DNA of 64,000 nucleotides from a bacterium (GTDB lineage: Bacteria > Bacillota > Bacilli > Lactobacillales > Streptococcaceae): assembly GCA_905221545.1 (NCBI GenBank), contig CAJNDO010000005.1:62001-126000 (forward strand). The letters are read 5' to 3'. Shown here piece after piece: positions 11,983-21,546 of the stretch. Each line of letters starts with the position of its first letter. Positions within the stretch are counted from its first letter, which is position 1. The position numbers were made by a program, and so were the translations under genes. The notes below the pieces were generated by a model. That model was given only the letters and a program-made list of their open reading frames with translations, searched no databases and was not told where the DNA came from.

Positions 11983-14900
11983 GTGGTTGATGTAAATCGT
12001 TTTAAAAGTATGCAAATCACCCTAGCTTCTCCAAGCAAAGTCCGTTCATGGTCTTATGGAGAAGTCAAAAAACCTGAAACAATCAATTACCGTACGTTGA
12101 AACCAGAACGTGAAGGACTCTTTGATGAAGTGATCTTTGGTCCTACAAAAGACTGGGAATGTGCTTGTGGTAAGTACAAACGCATTCGTTATAGAGGGAT
12201 TGTTTGTGACCGTTGTGGGGTTGAAGTAACGCGTACAAAAGTTCGTCGTGAGCGTATGGGGCACATCGAGTTGAAAGCTCCTGTATCTCACATCTGGTAC
12301 TTCAAGGGGATTCCAAGCCGTATGGGCTTGACCCTTGATATGAGCCCTCGTGCCCTCGAGGAAGTTATCTACTTTGCGGCTTATGTGGTGATTGATCCCA
12401 AGGATACACCACTTGAGCACAAGTCTATCATGACAGAGCGCGAATACCGTGAGCGTTTGCGTGAGTATGGTTATGGATCATTCGTTGCCAAGATGGGTGC
12501 CGAAGCCATCCAAGACCTTTTGAAACAAGTAGATCTTGAAAAAGAAATTGCTGAACTCAAAGAAGAGTTGAAAACAGCTACTGGACAAAAACGTGTCAAA
12601 GCCATCCGTCGTTTGGATGTTTTGGATGCTTTTTACAAGTCTGGAAACAAACCTGAATGGATGATTCTCAACATCCTTCCAGTTATTCCACCAGATCTTC
12701 GTCCAATGTTGCAGTTGGATGGTGGCCGTTTTGCTTCATCTGACTTGAACGACCTTTACCGCCGTGTTATTAACCGTAACAACCGTTTGGCTCGTTTGCT
12801 TGAGTTGAATGCACCAGGTATCATCGTTCAAAATGAGAAGCGTATGCTTCAAGAAGCGGTTGACGCTTTGATTGACAATGGCCGTCGTGGTCGTCCAATC
12901 ACAGGACCAGGTAGCCGTCCATTGAAATCATTGAGTCACATGTTGAAAGGGAAACAAGGACGCTTCCGTCAAAACTTGCTCGGTAAACGTGTTGACTTCT
13001 CAGGACGTTCCGTTATCGCCGTTGGTCCAACGCTTAAGATGTACCAATGTGGTGTGCCACGTGAAATGGCAATCGAGCTCTTTAAACCATTTGTGATGCG
13101 TGAAATCGTTGCGCGTGATATCGTGCAAAACGTTAAAGCGGCTAAACGCTTGGTAGAACGTGGAGACGAACGTATCTGGGATATCCTTGAAGAAGTGATC
13201 AAAGAACACCCAGTACTTCTTAACCGCGCACCGACCCTTCACCGTTTGGGTATCCAAGCCTTTGAGCCAGTCTTGATTGATGGTAAGGCCCTTCGCTTGC
13301 ACCCACTTGTCTGTGAAGCCTACAATGCCGACTTTGACGGGGACCAAATGGCCATCCACGTACCGCTTTCAGAAGAAGCCCAAGCAGAAGCTCGTATCCT
13401 CATGCTCGCTGCTGAGCACATCTTGAATCCGAAAGATGGTAAACCAGTTGTTACTCCATCTCAGGACATGGTTTTGGGTAACTACTACTTGACTATGGAA
13501 GAAGCTGGTCGTGAAGGTGAAGGAATGGTCTTCAAAGACCGTGACGAAGCTGTTATGGCTTACCGTAATGGTTATGTTCACCTCCACTCACGTGTTGGTA
13601 TCGCGACAGACAGCCTCAACAAACCATGGACAGAAGAGCAAAAACATAAGGTCTTGCTTACAACAGTTGGTAAAATCCTCTTCAACGACATCATGCCAGA
13701 GGGTCTACCATACTTGCAAGAACCAAACAATGCCAACTTGACAGAAGGCGTTCCAGCTAAATACTTCTTGCCACTTGGTGGAGATATCAAGGAAGCAATC
13801 AGCAAACTTGAACTCAACCCTCCATTCAAGAAGAAAAACCTTGGAAATATCATCGCCGAAATCTTTAAACGTTTCCGTACGACAGAAACTTCTGCCTTGC
13901 TTGACCGTATGAAGAACCTCGGTTACCACCACTCAACTCTTGCAGGATTAACAGTGGGTATTGCCGATATCCCAGTCGTTGATGACAAGGCTGAAATCAT
14001 TGAAGAATCACACAAACGTGTAGAACAAATCACAAAACAATTCCGTCGTGGTATGATCACAGACGACGAGCGTTACAATGCTGTTACAGCTGAATGGCGT
14101 GCTGCCCGTGAAAAACTTGAGAAACGATTGATTGCCAACCAAGATCCTAAGAACCCAATCGTTATGATGATGGACTCAGGAGCCCGTGGTAACATCTCAA
14201 ACTTCTCACAGCTTGCCGGTATGCGTGGTCTGATGGCTGCTCCGAACGGACGTATCATGGAATTGCCAATCCTTTCAAACTTCCGCGAAGGTTTGTCAGT
14301 ACTCGAAATGTTCTTCTCAACTCACGGTGCCCGTAAAGGTATGACCGATACGGCCCTTAAGACAGCCGACTCAGGTTACTTGACTCGTCGTTTGGTTGAC
14401 GTTGCCCAAGACGTTATCATCCGTGAGGACGACTGTGGAACTGACCGTGGTCTCTTAATCCGCTCTATCGCAGAAGGAAAAGAGATGATCGAGTCTCTCG
14501 AAGAGCGTCTCAATGGTCGTTACACTAAGAAAACTGTTAAACATCCAGAAACTGGTGCAGTGATCATCGGTCCAAATGAGTTGATTACAGAAGACAAGGC
14601 GCGTGAAATTGTTAATGCTGGCGTGGAAGAAGTGACTATCCGCTCTGTATTTACATGTAATACTCGTCATGGTGTCTGCCGTCACTGTTACGGTATCAAC
14701 TTGGCGACTGGTGATGCGGTTGAAGTTGGTGAAGCAGTTGGTACAATCGCTGCCCAATCTATCGGGGAACCTGGTACACAGCTTACAATGCGTACCTTCC
14801 ACACGGGTGGGGTTGCCTCAAATACCGATATCACTCAGGGTCTTCCTCGTGTCCAAGAAATCTTTGAAGCCCGCAATCCTAAAGGGGAAGCGGTTATCAC

Positions 14901-15660
14901 AGAGGTTAAAGGACAAGTTACTGCTATCGAAGAAGATGCATCAACTCGTACCAAGAAAGTCTTTGTTAAGGGCGAAACTGGTGAAGGTGAATATGTCGTT
15001 CCATTTACCGCTCGTATGCGTGTTGAAGTTGGGGATCAAGTAGCGCGTGGTGCTGCTCTTACAGAAGGTTCTATCCAACCAAAACGTCTCCTTGCAGTTC
15101 GCGATGTCTTGTCAGTTGAAACTTACCTTCTTGGTGAAGTACAAAAAGTTTACCGTAGCCAAGGGGTAGAAATCGGTGACAAACACATCGAGGTAATGGT
15201 TCGTCAAATGATCCGTAAAGTCCGTGTCATGGATCCAGGTGACACAGATCTTCTCATGGGTACCCTCATGGATATCAATGACTTTACAGATGCCAACAAA
15301 GATGTCCTTATCGCAGGTGGAGTTCCAGCGACAGGTCGACCAGTCCTTATGGGAATTACCAAAGCCTCACTTGAAACAAATAGTTTCTTGTCAGCGGCTT
15401 CCTTCCAGGAAACAACTCGTGTCCTTACTGATGCAGCTATCCGTGGTAAGAAAGACCATCTTCTTGGACTTAAAGAAAATGTTATCATCGGTAAAATCAT
15501 CCCAGCAGGTACTGGTATGGCCCGTTACCGTAACCTTGAACCACATGCTATCAACGAAGAAGAATACCTTAACCCTCCAGTAGAGGAAGAAGGAAATGAA
15601 GAAACAACAGAAGTAGTTGTGGATACTGCCGTTGAAACTGTGGAAGAAACAGTAGAATAA
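11983..15660 (+). CDS. rpoC: DNA-directed RNA polymerase subunit beta'
   Basis: 1225 residues from a GTG start with an AGGGAAG ribosome site. An N-terminal zinc-binding cluster is visible ([19 protein letters not shown]), as is the catalytic magnesium motif NADFDGDQ near residue 450. A second zinc site involves DDCGT and [13 protein letters not shown] near 815-905. The C-terminal tail is acidic ([18 protein letters not shown]). With RpoB it forms the polymerase core. A GC-poor hairpin terminator follows the stop. Confidence 0.99.
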   Translation: MVDVNRFKSMQITLASPSKVRSWSYGEVKKPETINYRTLKPEREGLFDEVIFGPTKDWECACGKYKRIRYRGIVCDRCGVEVTRTKVRRERMGHIELKAPVSHIWYFKGIPSRMGLTLDMSPRALEEVIYFAAYVVIDPKDTPLEHKSIMTEREYRERLREYGYGSFVAKMGAEAIQDLLKQVDLEKEIAELKEELKTATGQKRVKAIRRLDVLDAFYKSGNKPEWMILNILPVIPPDLRPMLQLDGGRFASSDLNDLYRRVINRNNRLARLLELNAPGIIVQNEKRMLQEAVDALIDNGRRGRPITGPGSRPLKSLSHMLKGKQGRFRQNLLGKRVDFSGRSVIAVGPTLKMYQCGVPREMAIELFKPFVMREIVARDIVQNVKAAKRLVERGDERIWDILEEVIKEHPVLLNRAPTLHRLGIQAFEPVLIDGKALRLHPLVCEAYNADFDGDQMAIHVPLSEEAQAEARILMLAAEHILNPKDGKPVVTPSQDMVLGNYYLTMEEAGREGEGMVFKDRDEAVMAYRNGYVHLHSRVGIATDSLNKPWTEEQKHKVLLTTVGKILFNDIMPEGLPYLQEPNNANLTEGVPAKYFLPLGGDIKEAISKLELNPPFKKKNLGNIIAEIFKRFRTTETSALLDRMKNLGYHHSTLAGLTVGIADIPVVDDKAEIIEESHKRVEQITKQFRRGMITDDERYNAVTAEWRAAREKLEKRLIANQDPKNPIVMMMDSGARGNISNFSQLAGMRGLMAAPNGRIMELPILSNFREGLSVLEMFFSTHGARKGMTDTALKTADSGYLTRRLVDVAQDVIIREDDCGTDRGLLIRSIAEGKEMIESLEERLNGRYTKKTVKHPETGAVIIGPNELITEDKAREIVNAGVEEVTIRSVFTCNTRHGVCRHCYGINLATGDAVEVGEAVGTIAAQSIGEPGTQLTMRTFHTGGVASNTDITQGLPRVQEIFEARNPKGEAVITEVKGQVTAIEEDASTRTKKVFVKGETGEGEYVVPFTARMRVEVGDQVARGAALTEGSIQPKRLLAVRDVLSVETYLLGEVQKVYRSQGVEIGDKHIEVMVRQMIRKVRVMDPGDTDLLMGTLMDINDFTDANKDVLIAGGVPATGRPVLMGITKASLETNSFLSAASFQETTRVLTDAAIRGKKDHLLGLKENVIIGKIIPAGTGMARYRNLEPHAINEEEYLNPPVEEEGNEETTEVVVDTAVETVEETVE

Positions 15661-15700
15661 GAGAGAATGAGAGAGCCTTCGGGTTCTCTTTCTCTTTTCT
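15661..15700 (+). terminator. Terminator after rpoC
   Basis: Imperfect arms GAGAATGAGAGAGCC and GGTTCTCTTTCTCTT enclose a TTCG tetraloop just past the rpoC stop, followed by TTTTC. Confidence 0.75.
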
Positions 15701-15768
15701 GAAAACTTTCTACATTTTTCCATGAAATGTGGTAAAATAAAAGAAAGAAGCTGACAAAGGAGACGAGT

Positions 15769-16182
15769 ATGGAACAAACATTTTTTATCATCAAACCAGA
15801 TGGTGTAAAAAGAGGATTAGTAGGTGAAGTGTTGAAACGCATCGAACAACGTGGATTTACAATCGAAAAATTGGAGTTGCGTTCACAGGTTTCAGAAGAG
15901 TTGATTGACCAGCACTATCAGGACTTGGTTGGTCAGAGCTTTTACCCACCGATTCGTGAATTTATGACTTCGGGACCAATCCTTGTAGGTATCATTTCTG
16001 GTCCCAAAGTAATCGAAACTTGGCGGACCATGATGGGGGCAACTCGTCCAGAAGAAGCTTTACCAGGAACGATTCGAGGTGATTTTGCAAAAGCTGCTGG
16101 AGAAAACCAAGCTATTCAAAATGTTGTCCATGGTTCGGATTCAGAAGAGTCAGCTAAGCGAGAAATTGCTCTTTGGTTTTAA
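15769..16182 (+). CDS. ndk: Nucleoside diphosphate kinase
   Basis: 137 residues; transfers the gamma phosphate from ATP to nucleoside diphosphates through a phosphohistidine. The conserved N-terminus [19 protein letters not shown] and [20 protein letters not shown] are present. The active-site His is in [16 protein letters not shown] near residue 122. It has its own upstream -10 like sequence (GTGGTAAAAT) and a ribosome site (AAAGGAGACGAGT). Length matches the family. Confidence 0.97.
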   Translation: MEQTFFIIKPDGVKRGLVGEVLKRIEQRGFTIEKLELRSQVSEELIDQHYQDLVGQSFYPPIREFMTSGPILVGIISGPKVIETWRTMMGATRPEEALPGTIRGDFAKAAGENQAIQNVVHGSDSEESAKREIALWF

Positions 16183-16254
16183 GAGTGGATCTGCTCAATC
16201 AATTGGTTAAAAGCTCATTTGAATAGAAAGTATAGTCAATTAGTTTAAGACATG

Positions 16255-16300
16255 ACGCATGATATCAAACTTTTTAGTTTTTGATATGGTGCGTTTTTTG
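16255..16300 (+). terminator. Terminator-like hairpin downstream of ndk
   Basis: Fifteen-base arms (ACGCATGATATCAAA and TTTGATATGGTGCGT, two mismatches) enclose a ten-base T-rich loop, and a TTTTTT run follows. It lies inside the inverted-repeat-bounded block, so the ndk transcript probably ends on mobile DNA. Confidence 0.6.
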
Positions 16301-16320
16301 ATTAAGTGACTATTAGTTCG

Positions 16321-16494
16321 TCTCGCTCTGTTAGGTGCGAGACAAAAAAAACACCCGCTATGCGGGTGCGCGTCGAAGGCTATACCAAAAAAAACTCCAA
16401 ACGCGATACAATAAAGGTGTTAAAGCCAATTGTAAAGCGAAAGGAGAAAAATATGGCACAAAAGGTTCTTTTGTCCTGTTCTTGTTTCAATTGA
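16321..16494 (+). pseudogene. Left-end relic of an IS200/IS605-type insertion sequence with truncated tnpA start
   Basis: A strong hairpin CACCCGC-TAT-GCGGGTG (16352-16368) stands about 100 bases before a ribosome site (AAAGGAG) and an ATG at 16453. The reading frame begins MAQK, the start I recall for streptococcal IS200 transposases (family TnpA_Y1), then leaves any family resemblance and stops at 16492-16494. Subterminal hairpins and this spacing are typical of IS200 left ends. The break occurs exactly where the RUP-like right end begins, suggesting an insertion or deletion at that point. Confidence 0.55.
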
Positions 16495-16692
16495 CTATAT
16501 TCCTATACTTTTTCTTCCTTTCTCTGTGAGAATCGCAAGTTTTTCCCACTTTTTCTCAATACTGAAACAACATCTTTGCAGAACTTCAATAATTTCTTTT
16601 TGTGTTAAATCATTATTTAACTAAATCTTTGGAGGCAATACGTTTTCAAAGCTACTTTTTTACCATAGATTTTGAGCCTTCAACACAGATTA

Positions 16693-16971
16693 CTAAACCA
16701 AAAATGCTCTAAATTTTTGAAATTCTAACAAATTCCACTCAACTTTATCATCATCTTTGACTTTCACAATATCTTCCTCAAAATAACATGGAATAAAGAT
16801 GGTTTTCTTTTGAAACGGTTGTAGGAGAAAAATCTCTCCTACACTATTATTGATTCTGAGAGAAAATTGCAAAATATCATCTACCAAACTGTCAATTATT
16901 AAGATTTTTTGTAGTTTATCTGAATTAGAATCGCAAGGCTTCTCAATAATATAATTGTCGAATTTTTTCAT
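16693..16971 (-). CDS. Small hypothetical protein (92 aa)
   Basis: I do not recognise this protein. It starts MKKFDNYIIEKPCD with a fair ribosome site (GAGAGGAAG) seven bases upstream. It is soluble in appearance, with alternating hydrophobic strands (KILIIDSLVDDILQFSLRIN, KKTIFIPCYF) and no signal or membrane span. It lies on the same strand, about 140 bases downstream of the bacteriocin-type ABC ATPase, and may be the last gene of that operon. An accessory or immunity role is possible but only by position. Confidence 0.5.
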   Translation of the reverse strand: MKKFDNYIIEKPCDSNSDKLQKILIIDSLVDDILQFSLRINNSVGEIFLLQPFQKKTIFIPCYFEEDIVKVKDDDKVEWNLLEFQKFRAFLV

Positions 16972-17111
16972 TCTAACTTCCTCTCCACTATTTCTTCCTT
17001 TATCAAGAAAAAGTTACCTCAATATTAATAAAGTACAATTCTAAATTAACTCCAATTATTGATTCATGATAATATTTCAGTAACTCATCGTGCAATTAAA
17101 AACAAGGATTT

Positions 17112-17744
17112 TTATTTCAGACGATCCATCGTGAACACTTCATCAGCCATCTCCCAAATTGCCGGATTATGTGTTGCGATAATGATTAGCCTATTATCAT
17201 CTCGAAGAGATAGCAAAATCTCCATAATCAACTGAGAGGTTGCTGGGTCTATTGAAGCTGTTGGCTCATCTGCCAGAATAAGGGGTGGATTCTTTAAGAT
17301 AACTTTTGCCAAGGCAACCCGTTGCGATTCTCCGCCCGATAACTCAAAGATGCGCTTATCTAGGTCAAGATAAGCCAGGCCGACCTGTTCTAAAGCCTGC
17401 TTCTGCCTCAACCGCTGTTCCGACCGACTCAACTTTTGACCAATGAGACCTAGCTTAAGGTTTTCTTCAATACTTTGGTTTTCAATTAAGCCAAAGTTCT
17501 GGAAGAGGTAGCCCAATTCGTGACGGAAAAAATCACTCGATTTATAATTGGCCAAGTCTTTACCTCGGTAAAAAATCGTCCCATCATAAGATTCTAATTT
17601 CCCAATCATATTCATCAAGGTTGTTTTTCCGCTACCACTTGAACCAATTAAGGCATAGACTTTTCCAGCCTCAAATGTCATTGAAAGATTCGAAAATAAC
17701 TCTCGTTCTCCAAAAGATTTACTCACCTGTTTAAGTTCAATCAT
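17112..17744 (-). CDS. ABC transporter ATP-binding protein, lactococcin 972/bacteriocin-export type
   Basis: ATPase of 210 residues: Walker A GSSGSGKTT near residue 34, Q-loop YLFQNFGLIENQ, signature LSGGESQRVALAK near 138, Walker B LILADEPTASID near 158, H-loop ATHNP. The compact length and the motif wording match the group of ABC proteins found with lactococcin 972-like bacteriocins. Its ATG lies one base from the stop codon of the membrane protein upstream, so the two are translationally coupled and presumably form one exporter. Confidence 0.85.
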   Translation of the reverse strand: MIELKQVSKSFGERELFSNLSMTFEAGKVYALIGSSGSGKTTLMNMIGKLESYDGTIFYRGKDLANYKSSDFFRHELGYLFQNFGLIENQSIEENLKLGLIGQKLSRSEQRLRQKQALEQVGLAYLDLDKRIFELSGGESQRVALAKVILKNPPLILADEPTASIDPATSQLIMEILLSLRDDNRLIIIATHNPAIWEMADEVFTMDRLK

Positions 17745-17745
17745 A

Positions 17746-19761
17746 TTAACCTCCCTTCAAAACAAGCATGGAAATCTTGTTTTCTTTCTGCATTTGGACA
17801 TGTAACTGTAAAAGAGATAGACCAGTAAAGAGTAATAAGACTAAGAAAGCAACTACTATCTCTACCATAAGAAATACACTCGCAACAAATCCCAGTAAAA
17901 ACACACCCAGTTGAGCAAAGAGATAAGTGCGATGGATTTCTAAGAACCTGAGACCTGCAATGCGTTTGATAAAAATGGCACGTCTAAATTCTTCAAAGTA
18001 GAGCCTATTCATAGTGTTAAACAACAAGATTGAAGTTGCAATCCCAAGCACAGCTCCTGCTAGCATTACCCAACGTTCCCTCTGGATATTATCCGATAAT
18101 GTGATGTAGTTGTGGTAACCTGTTTGCATTTCTGAGACCCAATTTTCAATGCCTTGTCTCTGAATAAGCTCCTGGGCATCAGACAATTGATTAAAGAGAA
18201 CGTAGTTCTGTACTGCGTCTACCCAAAACACAATGGACTGTGGACCAGTTGATTGGGGTGTTATAACAATGATGATTGGATCTTTCAAAAACTGCTGGTA
18301 AGAAATAGGGGTCGTATTATACACAAAACGATCATGACCTGATTCCAAATAACCTACCGTAGCAGTCATTTGCTGTCGTTCATCTTTACTAGACATGCGA
18401 CTGGTTAAGTCGTCTTCAAAAACAGATTTATAATGTTCTTCCTCTGAACGGAGGTGTTCAGGCAGCAATAAGACAAACTCCCCTACATCAAGGTGATTCA
18501 TCTTTTGCTCAATAGTTGTATCTACAGGAATGTTTTGACGCTCCAAGTATTGCGGTGTGACGATAAGGACATTGCCATTCGGGCTGTAATTGTGCCATTC
18601 TGTAGAGGTTGTCAAGTTTTTGGAGGAAGCCATGCCATTTTGCAAAGTACGGTCAATTAACTGGTGTCTAGATAAGAAAGCCTTTTGTTCTGAAACAGCC
18701 AGATCCATCAATTGATACCAAGTTCTGAGTTTTCTTTGAGCTTGTTCATCAAAACCAGGACTCGTTCCTTCACGGCTGATTGATAGGATAGTCAGTTGCC
18801 TTTCCTGACTCCAAACCTCTTGTCCAATCCGATGCTGTTGCCAGGCTTGGGAATACTTTAAGCTACTCCCTATTCCCAGCGTTACAATAATAATCGCTAA
18901 TAGTTGACCGATTAAAATCAAACTAATGATTCCTCTGACAGGCACTTGCCCTTTTATAATCTGCATCAGGTGTATCTTTTTTATCCCAACTGCGAAGAGT
19001 TGAGCGAAAAACAGGGAGATCGACAACAAGATGAGATTATAACAGAGCAAGCCTGCTCCTATGGTCATTAGGGATTGCGTTGGTAGCGACAGAATTTTTT
19101 GCATAAGAATGGCGAGCACGCCAGCTAAACTGAAACCAACAGCTATCCCTTTCAAATCCTCACCAACTGGTCTAAGGAAAATGGACCACCGTTTCTCTCC
19201 TGAAATGAGGCGAATGCCCGACGAACGTAATTGGCTAATTTGACTAATTAAAGTCAGTGCTCCAAAGGTTAAGATGAAAATCAATAGACTGATTAACTGA
19301 AATCCGTTACTAAAGATAGCCATTAACGTAGATAGTTTAGATGGAATTGTCAGGTGCATGTTAGTCAAGCCAAGTTGACTTAGCTCCTCCCTTAGCAAGT
19401 GAATATCTAGGTTTCCATCGAATACAAAATAGTTTGTTTCAACACTACTACTTTGAGCATCTTCTAGATTTTTTTCCTGTAGCCCATCAGGCAACTTTCC
19501 GTTCCCAAAGGTCGTATAAGAAAACACTGGAGTACCTTCTGAGTTAGGATCCTGGTGTTGAATCGCAATAAAGCTATCCGTTTCTTCTGCTAGTTTTTCC
19601 AAGCGTGTAGCAACATGCTGAAAAGTTGTTTCAGGGGAAGAATCACGTACAACAACGTTGGGGTAATAATGGGAAACATATGTATCAGTCCAAATGGTAA
19701 ATACCCAAACAAAGAACAAACTAGCAAGCAGGTTGGATATGAGTATAAATAATTTTTTCAT
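17746..19761 (-). CDS. Bacteriocin-associated integral membrane protein (seven-span, immunity/export family)
   Basis: 671 residues: one N-terminal membrane segment, an extracellular region of about 120 residues, a block of four membrane spans (about 150-300), a long extracellular domain (about 310-555), and three closing spans ending in a basic tail. This FtsX/MacB-like order and the length match the family annotated as bacteriocin-associated membrane protein with lactococcin 972 clusters. It is paired with the following ATPase. A perfect ten-base-stem hairpin sits directly upstream. No bacteriocin gene of that family is intact next to it. Confidence 0.75.
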   Translation of the reverse strand: MKKLFILISNLLASLFFVWVFTIWTDTYVSHYYPNVVVRDSSPETTFQHVATRLEKLAEETDSFIAIQHQDPNSEGTPVFSYTTFGNGKLPDGLQEKNLEDAQSSSVETNYFVFDGNLDIHLLREELSQLGLTNMHLTIPSKLSTLMAIFSNGFQLISLLIFILTFGALTLISQISQLRSSGIRLISGEKRWSIFLRPVGEDLKGIAVGFSLAGVLAILMQKILSLPTQSLMTIGAGLLCYNLILLSISLFFAQLFAVGIKKIHLMQIIKGQVPVRGIISLILIGQLLAIIIVTLGIGSSLKYSQAWQQHRIGQEVWSQERQLTILSISREGTSPGFDEQAQRKLRTWYQLMDLAVSEQKAFLSRHQLIDRTLQNGMASSKNLTTSTEWHNYSPNGNVLIVTPQYLERQNIPVDTTIEQKMNHLDVGEFVLLLPEHLRSEEEHYKSVFEDDLTSRMSSKDERQQMTATVGYLESGHDRFVYNTTPISYQQFLKDPIIIVITPQSTGPQSIVFWVDAVQNYVLFNQLSDAQELIQRQGIENWVSEMQTGYHNYITLSDNIQRERWVMLAGAVLGIATSILLFNTMNRLYFEEFRRAIFIKRIAGLRFLEIHRTYLFAQLGVFLLGFVASVFLMVEIVVAFLVLLLFTGLSLLQLHVQMQKENKISMLVLKGG

Positions 19762-19783
19762 AGTGCATTCCTTATTCTAAAAT

Positions 19784-19810
19784 AGAGGGCAGAAATACCC
19801 CTGCCCTCTA
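19784..19810 (-). terminator. Hairpin (partial terminator) before the bacteriocin-associated membrane protein gene
   Basis: Arms TAGAGGGCAG and CTGCCCTCTA pair perfectly. On the minus strand it is followed by ATTTTAG, a weak T-run, about 20 bases before the start codon. Such intra-operon hairpins commonly separate a highly expressed peptide gene from its transport genes. Confidence 0.6.
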
Positions 19811-20117
19811 TAAACTAACAAGCTTACTAAACTATTGATAAAAGAATCTTCTTCAATTTTTAATTAGAAATCTCAGTCTGAATTATAGTATCCTATTTTT
19901 TCCTCCTTTCTAACTGCACGTTCCTTTCTACAGACAGAGACCTAATTTTATAAACCAATCTTAAATACTTTAGATTTTGTAACTCATAATTTTCAACAGT
20001 TGGTTAGCTATGAAAGCATTTTATCAAACATCTCCATTCTTATATCTATCTGGTATTGTTACAAGCTCTCATCAGAATACCTTTCTCTAAATAGTTGAAT
20101 TTTAAAGTAATACGAAA
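19811..20117 (-). other. Degenerate stretch between phrA and the bacteriocin transporter
   Basis: About 310 bases without an intact gene. On the minus strand there is a perfect ribosome site AAAGGAGG (19909-19902) but no start codon at the right spacing. One base change in the following ATAGGATACT would create a peptide beginning MDTIIQTEISN, leader-like in composition but stopped after 11 residues. This looks like the remains of a bacteriocin precursor gene; it is not provable from sequence alone. Confidence 0.35.
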
Positions 20118-20291
20118 TCAATCAGCCTTCCCAACATCAAGACCATTGGACTTTTTTTGTGATTGCACTCGAATCTCCGATCGTTTATTCTTCTGAATAA
20201 ACTGTTGGTAAGGAATTGTATTACTAAACGTAAAAACCCCTAGTAAAGCTAATATAGCTAATTTTGAATTCCACGTTTTTTTCTCTTGCAC
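20118..20291 (-). CDS. phrA: PhrA signal-peptide precursor
   Basis: Fifty-seven codons from a GTG at 20291-20289, with ribosome site AAAGGGG six bases upstream. A basic start (VQEKKTWNSK), a hydrophobic segment (LAILALLGVFTF) and a polar tail ending SNGLDVGKAD are seen. The last seven residues LDVGKAD are the active peptide I know from the pneumococcal TprA/PhrA system: the precursor is exported, trimmed, re-imported by the oligopeptide permease, and then acts on TprA inside the cell. The regulator gene lies head-to-head 128 bases away, which fits. Confidence 0.9.
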   Translation of the reverse strand: MQEKKTWNSKLAILALLGVFTFSNTIPYQQFIQKNKRSEIRVQSQKKSNGLDVGKAD

Positions 20292-20319
20292 TGAAACCCC
20301 TTTCTGTTTCCTTGTTTTT

Positions 20320-20348
20320 ATTTTAACATATATATATTATTTATTCAA
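20320..20348 (-). promoter_or_regulatory. Promoter of phrA
   Basis: On the minus strand TTGAAT (20348-20343) and TAAAAT (20325-20320) are 17 bases apart, about 28 bases before the GTG start. The spacer is an AT-alternating run (ATATATATAT) that may also hold the TprA operator. Confidence 0.6.
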
Positions 20349-20357
20349 ATATTTTTA

Positions 20358-20385
20358 TTGTATTTTGAACTAAAAATTTTATAAT
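20358..20385 (+). promoter_or_regulatory. Promoter of tprA
   Basis: TTGTAT (20358-20363) and TATAAT (20380-20385) with a 16-base spacer stand 34 bases before the tprA ATG. The promoter is back-to-back with that of phrA in a 128-base intergenic region. Confidence 0.6.
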
Positions 20386-20419
20386 GAAATTAAGCAAATA
20401 GGAAGGATTATTATCTTTA

Positions 20420-21283
20420 ATGAATACACTCGCTGAGAAATTCAGAGTAAAGAGAAAAGAGTTAGGTCTCTCCCAACAAACTCTTGCAGAAGGAATTTGT
20501 GAACAAAGTCAGATTAGTAAAATTGAAAGAGGTCATTTTATTCCCTCCGCAGACCTTTTGTTCAAACTCTCACAACGACTCGAAGTGCCATTAGATTATT
20601 TTTTTAATGAACAAATTGAAATTAAATCTAACCTCTCTAACTTCAAGCAATTATCTACTCGCCTATTAGATGATAGAAATTATGACGATTTGGAATATAT
20701 TTATAGGATAGAGATTGAACGAAGTACTTTTCTAACACTAGAAGACAGAACTTACCTTGAATGGATTAAAGCTATTATTGACTTTTATCAATATGACAGT
20801 AAGTGTGAGGCAATTTCTTCATTGGAAAATATATTATTAAAAGTCTCCTCAAATACTCTGATTTATTTAAAGGCATTGAATACTCTATCTAATTTCTATT
20901 CCTTAGTGGGTCGTGAACAAGAATATGAGGCAAACTACTCTCATTTAATGGAGTTATATCAGACAAAAAATTTTGAGCATCAAGAGTTTTTATTTGGCTA
21001 CATCAGAGTTCGTTACAACTACGCTCACTACCTAGTGTCAAAGAAAAAATATAACGAAGCCATCCAAGAAGCTCTTGAGACGATTGAACTCTGCAAACAA
21101 AGACAGACAAGCTACCAACTGGCTCCCCTACTTATTCTTGTAGGAAATGCTGGAGCCAAATTTCTAGACAAAGAACAAGTCAAAAATTATTATATAGAAG
21201 CAAGAGAGTTATGTAAGATTTATAACAATCCTTTAATGTTGATGAAGATAGAAAATTATTTGAAGGAATTAGATACTGTTTAG
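20420..21283 (+). CDS. tprA: TprA, PlcR-type (RRNPP) peptide-sensing regulator
   Basis: 287 residues. Residues about 5-58 form an HTH_3 DNA-binding domain (LGLSQQTLAEGICEQSQISKIERG). The rest is a helical TPR-like repeat region that binds short peptides in PlcR, Rgg and TprA proteins. In pneumococcus TprA represses phrA and a neighbouring lantibiotic cluster until PhrA peptide accumulates. Here the diverging gene encodes PhrA, followed by a lactococcin 972-type transporter. Ribosome site AGGAAGG precedes the ATG. A hairpin at 21328-21360 follows. Confidence 0.88.
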   Translation: MNTLAEKFRVKRKELGLSQQTLAEGICEQSQISKIERGHFIPSADLLFKLSQRLEVPLDYFFNEQIEIKSNLSNFKQLSTRLLDDRNYDDLEYIYRIEIERSTFLTLEDRTYLEWIKAIIDFYQYDSKCEAISSLENILLKVSSNTLIYLKALNTLSNFYSLVGREQEYEANYSHLMELYQTKNFEHQEFLFGYIRVRYNYAHYLVSKKKYNEAIQEALETIELCKQRQTSYQLAPLLILVGNAGAKFLDKEQVKNYYIEARELCKIYNNPLMLMKIENYLKELDTV

Positions 21284-21327
21284 TTAATCTTGACATTATA
21301 GTTTTTCTGAAACGTTAAATAACCTGT

Positions 21328-21365
21328 AAGGCTGATAGTGAAATTAATACTATCAGCCTTATTTC
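21328..21365 (+). terminator. Terminator-like hairpin after tprA
   Basis: Perfect twelve-base arms AAGGCTGATAGT and ACTATCAGCCTT around a nine-base loop; the following run (ATTTC) is poor in T. Confidence 0.6.
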
Positions 21366-21372
21366 AAATTTA

Positions 21373-21442
21373 TATTCTTCTAAAATCTCTTCAAACTATG
21401 TCAGCTCTAGCTGCAGGTTGCTCTTTGATTTTCATTGAGTAT
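21373..21442. repeat. Short degenerate BOX element
   Basis: The ends match those of the other BOX copies in the window: AAATCTCTTCAAACTA at the left and GCTCTTTGATTTTCATTGAG at the right. The middle is shortened, so the element is about 70 bases. Confidence 0.75.
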
Positions 21443-21546
21443 TAGTCTCTCGTGTTTGTTTAGCGTCTTAAAGAGACATTTGAGAAGATTGGAAACAGTT
21501 CCCTCTTTTCTCTTGGTATAATGATTGGTAGGAAGGGAGAGAAAAG

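Larger units (their letters stand above)
16231..16499. mobile_element. Miniature-transposon-like block with TA-type inverted ends (RUP/IS630-like) enclosing an IS200-like end
   Basis: The block is bounded by perfect 11-base inverted repeats TATAGTCAATT (16231-16241) and AATTGACTATA (16489-16499), both beginning with TA as expected for an IS630/mariner-type insertion. The right end (GTTCTTTTGTCCTG to ACTATA) resembles the ends of pneumococcal RUP elements as I remember them. Inside are a terminator-like hairpin, a second hairpin (TCTCGC/GCGAGA) and the left end of an IS200-type element. No transposase is intact. The naming rests on end structure and memory, not on a search. Confidence 0.55.
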
